DNA of 64,000 bases. Source: Nitrospirota bacterium (GTDB taxonomy: Bacteria > JACPQY01). Shown piece by piece: positions 60,950 to 64,000 of the stretch. The translations under genes and the position numbers were made by a program. The stretch is taken from the NCBI GenBank assembly GCA_016190245.1, contig JACPQY010000085.1, positions 62,001 to 126,000 on the forward strand, read 5' to 3'. The notes under the pieces were generated by a model, which was given only the letters and a program-made list of their open reading frames with translations, was not told the DNA's origin and did no database searches. The number at the start of each line of letters is the position of its first letter. Within the stretch, counting starts at the first letter, position 1.

Positions 60950-61366
60950 CTACTTCTTCTTGCCCGGGTCCGGCTTCGCCTCGCCTACGCCCTTGCAACC
61001 CTGCTTGTTCAGAGAGCGGATGAACGCGACGATGTTCATCACCTTGTCGTCCGGCTTGATCTGAGCGCCCCAGGCCGGCATGATGGGCGACTTCCCGACG
61101 GCCGCGCCCCCTTCCTTGATCGTCTTCATGAGTTGCTCGTCCGTCATGGCGCACATCTTGGCGGGATCCGAGTGATCCGCGGGCTTCACGGGCAGCGTCT
61201 TTGCCGCGGGACCGTCCCCCTTTCCTTCGGGGCCATGACAGCCCACGCAAAGTTTCTGGTAGGCGGCCTTGCCATCGGCCGCGTCGGCCTTCGAAACATC
61301 CGCGCGCGCGACCACCGGCACCACGACCAGCGCGCTCAACAAGAAGAAAAAACTCCCACGTTTCAT
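60950..61366 (-). CDS. cytochrome c, internal start within the same frame
   Basis: 138 residues from the ATG at 61366, which has a strong AAAGGAGG nine bases or less upstream. A signal peptide (to 'VVARA') is followed by a class I cytochrome with heme motif CVGCH and a likely Met ligand in 'IMPAWG'. It would act in the periplasm as a small electron carrier. The internal ribosome site argues that this is a gene in its own right. Confidence 0.82.
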   Translation of the reverse strand: MKRGSFFFLLSALVVVPVVARADVSKADAADGKAAYQKLCVGCHGPEGKGDGPAAKTLPVKPADHSDPAKMCAMTDEQLMKTIKEGGAAVGKSPIMPAWGAQIKPDDKVMNIVAFIRSLNKQGCKGVGEAKPDPGKKK

Positions 61367-62590
61367 CGAACGACCTCCTTTGGCGCCCGGGATTCCGGGA
61401 TTCTGAAGGAGCGACGCGTCCGCGGCTTCGTCGGTGTTCACACCCGGCGGCGCCTGCTCCCGCTTCTTCCTAAACACGAGGATCCAGGATAAAACGGCGA
61501 AGACCATAGCATACTTGCCGATCATGAGCAACGCGTCCGACAGAGGGGAGTCAATCAGGACGTAGCAGTCCACGCCAAAGAGAGCGGTCAAGAGCCAGAT
61601 CGCGACCACCCCACGCTTGGACGACCCCAGGAGTTCCGCCACGCGATGATGGAAGTGGTCCCGACCGGTGTACTCGATCCAGTCGCGGAAGTTGTGCACC
61701 TTGCCTTCATAGATCCGTCCGAACGTGATCAGGAACATGTCGTAGATGGGCACGAAAAGGATAATGAGAGGGATGCTGAGCGACACCCATTGATCGCTCG
61801 CCCACGCACCCATCACCGCCAGCGACGCGATGGTGAAACCCAGCAGCGTGCTGCCCCCATCGCCGAGAAAGATCTCCGCCCGCCCCCGTACTCGGAAATT
61901 GAAAAGCAGGAACCCGAGACATCCGCCCGCCAGCGCGAAAGCGATCTGTCCGTAGGGCAACGCATCGATCTTCAAGCCGATGGCGCCGAAGGAGAAAGCC
62001 GCGACGAGCGCTACCCCCGATGCGAGGCCGTCATAGCCGTCCAGGAAGTTGAACGCGTTTGTGATCCCGATAATCCACAGGGCCGTGAGGAGGACCTCCA
62101 CGGCACGCCCCCACCACGTCCCGGGCATGAAGGTGAGGACGACATCGCCCTGCATGACCAACGCCGTCGCGACGATCTGCACGATCAGGCGGAACAGGGC
62201 GGAGAGCCCCCTGAAGTCGTCCACCATCCCCGTGATCGTAAGGAGCGTGAGCGCGAGCATGAGCCATCGGATCTTCGGGTAGTAGATGCCCACGAGGTAG
62301 ACGCTCGCCAGCACGGAGATGCAGATCGCCGCCCCCCCCCACAAGGCCGTCTCCACGGTGTGGACCTTGCGCGGATCCGGCTCGTCCACCACCCGCAGGC
62401 GCTCGGCGATCACTTTCACCACCGGCACGAGGAGCACCGTCGAGGCAAAGGCGAAGGAAAAAACGATCAGGCCGCGCTGCCAGCCGGACTCGTCCGCCAT
62501 CTCGGTCATCCAGAACGGGAGGAACATCCCGAGGATGACGATGAGGGCGGGTTGGAGAAGGAGGTACCAGCGGCTGACCAGGCTGCTCAT
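60950..62590 (-). CDS. WecA/TagO-like phosphoglycosyltransferase fused in frame to cytochrome c
   Basis: 546 residues. Residues 1-375 form a multi-spanning polyprenyl-phosphate sugar-1-phosphate transferase: 'VDEPDPRKVHT', 'MVDDFRG', 'NAFNFLDGYDGLASG', 'IFLGDGGSTLLGF' and 'DHFHHRV' are all present. The enzyme starts O-antigen or wall polymer synthesis on undecaprenyl phosphate. After a short linker (LLQNPGIPGAKGG) the frame runs without a stop into a complete cytochrome c with its own start and signal peptide. Either the two products are made separately and the long form is a read-through, or a true fusion exists. Confidence 0.8.
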   Translation of the reverse strand: MSSLVSRWYLLLQPALIVILGMFLPFWMTEMADESGWQRGLIVFSFAFASTVLLVPVVKVIAERLRVVDEPDPRKVHTVETALWGGAAICISVLASVYLVGIYYPKIRWLMLALTLLTITGMVDDFRGLSALFRLIVQIVATALVMQGDVVLTFMPGTWWGRAVEVLLTALWIIGITNAFNFLDGYDGLASGVALVAAFSFGAIGLKIDALPYGQIAFALAGGCLGFLLFNFRVRGRAEIFLGDGGSTLLGFTIASLAVMGAWASDQWVSLSIPLIILFVPIYDMFLITFGRIYEGKVHNFRDWIEYTGRDHFHHRVAELLGSSKRGVVAIWLLTALFGVDCYVLIDSPLSDALLMIGKYAMVFAVLSWILVFRKKREQAPPGVNTDEAADASLLQNPGIPGAKGGRSMKRGSFFFLLSALVVVPVVARADVSKADAADGKAAYQKLCVGCHGPEGKGDGPAAKTLPVKPADHSDPAKMCAMTDEQLMKTIKEGGAAVGKSPIMPAWGAQIKPDDKVMNIVAFIRSLNKQGCKGVGEAKPDPGKKK

Positions 62591-62597
62591 CCGCCGC

Positions 62598-63212
62598 CTA
62601 CAAAACGTACCTCAGCGGCACGTAGCCTTCGGCGTAGCGCGCGCGCGCCTGGATCCCGCGGGAATGGGCGTGCGAGCGGGCAATCTCGACCGCATTCATG
62701 CCCGCGATGTGGGTGCGCTCGACCTGGGACCGGTGGGCGGCCAAGGATTTCAGTTTCTCCTCCATGGCCGCGTCGTCCAAGGAGATGAACATCGAGGGGA
62801 GAAAATCCACGCTGGTCATGCTCTCGAAAAAGAGCACCTGGGAGATGTACCGCGTGGCCGTGATGACGTTGAGCGCAAGGTTGCGGTGATCCTGGTGGGT
62901 GTCGTTCGGCAGGTTGGTGATCACCAGATCCGGCTTGACCTCCGCGAGAACCCGTTCGATGGAACCGATCGCTTCGCGGCTGTTGGTGAGCTCCGTGTCA
63001 TGGAAATCCGCCCAGAAAACCTCCTGGGCCCCGATGATCCGCGCGGCCTCCATCTGTTCCTTCCGGCGGAGGTCGGGGGTGCCGCCCTTCTCACCGCAGG
63101 TCATGACCATGAGAAAAGCCTTGGCTCCGCGATCCCTCCGCATGCGGATGAGGGCGCCGGCGCATCCGAATTCGATGTCGTCCGGGTGCGCCCCGATGGC
63201 GAGGATGTTCAT
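62598..63212 (-). CDS. PIG-L family N-deacetylase
   Basis: 204 residues. The zinc motif 'GAHPDDIEFGCAG' and the second His in 'NDTHQDHRNLA' are intact. The family removes acetyl groups from GlcNAc conjugates (for example BshB in bacillithiol synthesis, or lipid and polymer precursors). It is seven bases upstream of the sugar-phosphate transferase gene on the same strand, so a role in the same surface polysaccharide is a fair inference. Confidence 0.87.
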   Translation of the reverse strand: MNILAIGAHPDDIEFGCAGALIRMRRDRGAKAFLMVMTCGEKGGTPDLRRKEQMEAARIIGAQEVFWADFHDTELTNSREAIGSIERVLAEVKPDLVITNLPNDTHQDHRNLALNVITATRYISQVLFFESMTSVDFLPSMFISLDDAAMEEKLKSLAAHRSQVERTHIAGMNAVEIARSHAHSRGIQARARYAEGYVPLRYVL

Positions 63213-63559
63213 GGGCGTCTCAGAGAGACGACTCCGACAGACGGGGGTGTGGGCACAGTTTCCGTGCGGGCTCTCCGCATCCGCCCCACAGTGTACGTTT
63301 CAACCTACTGGAATTCAAGCCGAAACCCGAGGCGCGCCGAACAGGTAGGCCCTCACCAAGCGTGCTGACGGCGACGTGGCTCAAACGGCAGCTCAAACGG
63401 CGAAGCTTGACACTCCCGGCGGATACCGGTATAGAGCACCCGACATGAACCCCGCACCGATCCGGCGGAGGAGGGGTCGGCGACCGCAGGTTGCTGGGCG
63501 GATGGAGCCGACGCGGGCGTTCGAACGAAACACGCATTTCATGAAAGGTTAGGTTCGAG
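63213..63559. other. intergenic region upstream of etfB
   Basis: It contains a strong plus-strand promoter: TTGACA (63407-63412), 17 bases, TATAGA (63430-63435). The transcript would have about 118 bases before the etfB GTG. A 35-codon ORF (63445-63552, ATG to TAG) sits in this leader. Confidence 0.6.
63445..63552 (+). CDS. possible 35-residue leader peptide before etfB
   Basis: An ATG nine bases after the -10 opens a short Arg-rich frame (MNPAPIRRRRGRR...) that closes eight bases before the etfB start. It could couple or regulate etfB translation, or be chance; Arg-rich short frames are common in such G+C-rich DNA. Confidence 0.3.
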   Translation: MNPAPIRRRRGRRPQVAGRMEPTRAFERNTHFMKG

Positions 63560-64000
63560 GTGAAGATTCTAGCCACAGTCAAGCGAGTGCCCGACCCTGA
63601 AGTGAAGATCAAGGTCCGCCCGGACGGCCTCGGGATCGTGACCGACAACGTGAAATACGTGGTCAACCCCTTCGACGAGATCGCCGTGGAGGAGTCGCTC
63701 CGGATCAAGGAGAAGGCGGCCGGCACGGAGATCGTGCTCGTGAGCATTGGCGCCAAGGCCGCCTCCGAACAAATTCGCACGGGGCTGGCCATGGGCGCGG
63801 ACCGCGGCATCTTGGTGCTGGAGGAGTCCCAACTCGATCCGGACACCGTGGCCCAGATCCTGGTGAAGATCGTCGAGGAGGAGAAACCGGATCTTCTCAT
63901 CATGGGCAAGCAGGCCATTGATGATGATGCCAACCAGTGCGGCCAGGCGCTGGCCGAATACCTGGGCTACCCCCAGGCGTGTTTCGCCTCGAAGGTGGAG
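63560..64000 (+). CDS. etfB: electron transfer flavoprotein beta subunit, partial (C-terminus beyond window)
   Basis: 147 residues are present from GTG at 63560. 'VKILATVKRVPDPEVKIKV', 'VVNPFDEIAVEESLRIKE' and 'IMGKQAIDDDANQCGQALAEYLG' are typical of EtfB. ETF takes electrons from acyl-CoA dehydrogenases, so it is a natural partner of the methylsuccinyl-CoA dehydrogenase at 45556. An etfA gene is expected just past the window. Confidence 0.93.
   Translation, partial: MKILATVKRVPDPEVKIKVRPDGLGIVTDNVKYVVNPFDEIAVEESLRIKEKAAGTEIVLVSIGAKAASEQIRTGLAMGADRGILVLEESQLDPDTVAQILVKIVEEEKPDLLIMGKQAIDDDANQCGQALAEYLGYPQACFASKVE

Overview
The window is G+C-rich bacterial DNA, probably from an uncultured Gram-negative lineage. 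Supporting signs are several lipobox signal peptides, a GT9 heptosyltransferase-type enzyme, an undecaprenyl-phosphate sugar transferase and PIG-L and CgeB-like envelope enzymes. The style (large Cys-rich lipoproteins, RCC1 and FG-GAP surface proteins, GTG starts) resembles Deltaproteobacteria or Myxococcota-like groups, but no phylogenetic marker settles this. Many single genes have a TATAAT-like box exactly six bases before an ATG or GTG and no Shine-Dalgarno (SD) sequence, which suggests widespread leaderless transcription. Genes inside operons have normal SD sequences.

Left third (1-28 kb): exported proteins and repeats. A minus-strand operon encodes a lipoprotein with a possible caspase-like fold, a von Willebrand A lipoprotein and an RCC1-repeat lipoprotein that runs off the window. 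HicAB lies upstream of it. A second minus-strand operon (15.6-9.4 kb) encodes four exported proteins that I do not recognise. Two tandem retropepsin-like genes follow, one with its catalytic Asp changed to Asn. Then come a complete 1,680-residue RCC1 lipoprotein with a divergent XRE regulator, an RCC1 gene remnant cut by a REP-associated transposase element with perfect 24-bp inverted repeats, and an FG-GAP lipoprotein.

Middle (28-52 kb): regulators, radical SAM enzymes, glycosyltransferases and a GGDEF-GAF protein, then nearly the whole ethylmalonyl-CoA pathway. Present are crotonyl-CoA carboxylase/reductase, ethylmalonyl-CoA mutase, methylsuccinyl-CoA dehydrogenase, mesaconyl-CoA hydratase, malyl/methylmalyl-CoA lyase, the epimerase and a propionyl-CoA carboxylase beta chain. 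Together they assimilate acetyl-CoA without the glyoxylate shunt. An ETF beta gene at the right edge would take electrons from the dehydrogenase.

Defence region (52-60 kb): a ParE-type and a HepT/MntA-type toxin-antitoxin pair sit beside a compact type II CRISPR-Cas locus. It has a 946-residue Cas9 with a zinc-ribbon HNH domain, cas1-cas2-cas4 on the other strand, and an array of six 37-bp repeats plus a degenerate seventh. I locate a tracrRNA gene directly upstream of cas9 by its anti-repeat. A Cas9 this small with Cas4 fits the II-C2/II-D part of Cas9 diversity rather than II-A or II-B. The island ends at tRNA-Pro.

Right end (60-64 kb): an isoaspartyl peptidase whose 3' end runs into the tRNA, a WecA-like transferase that reads in frame and without a stop into a cytochrome c gene, a PIG-L deacetylase, and etfB. 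Two repeat systems run through the whole window: palindromic multi-hairpin elements, several of them inserted in frame inside otherwise conserved enzymes, and tandem 7-bp arrays.
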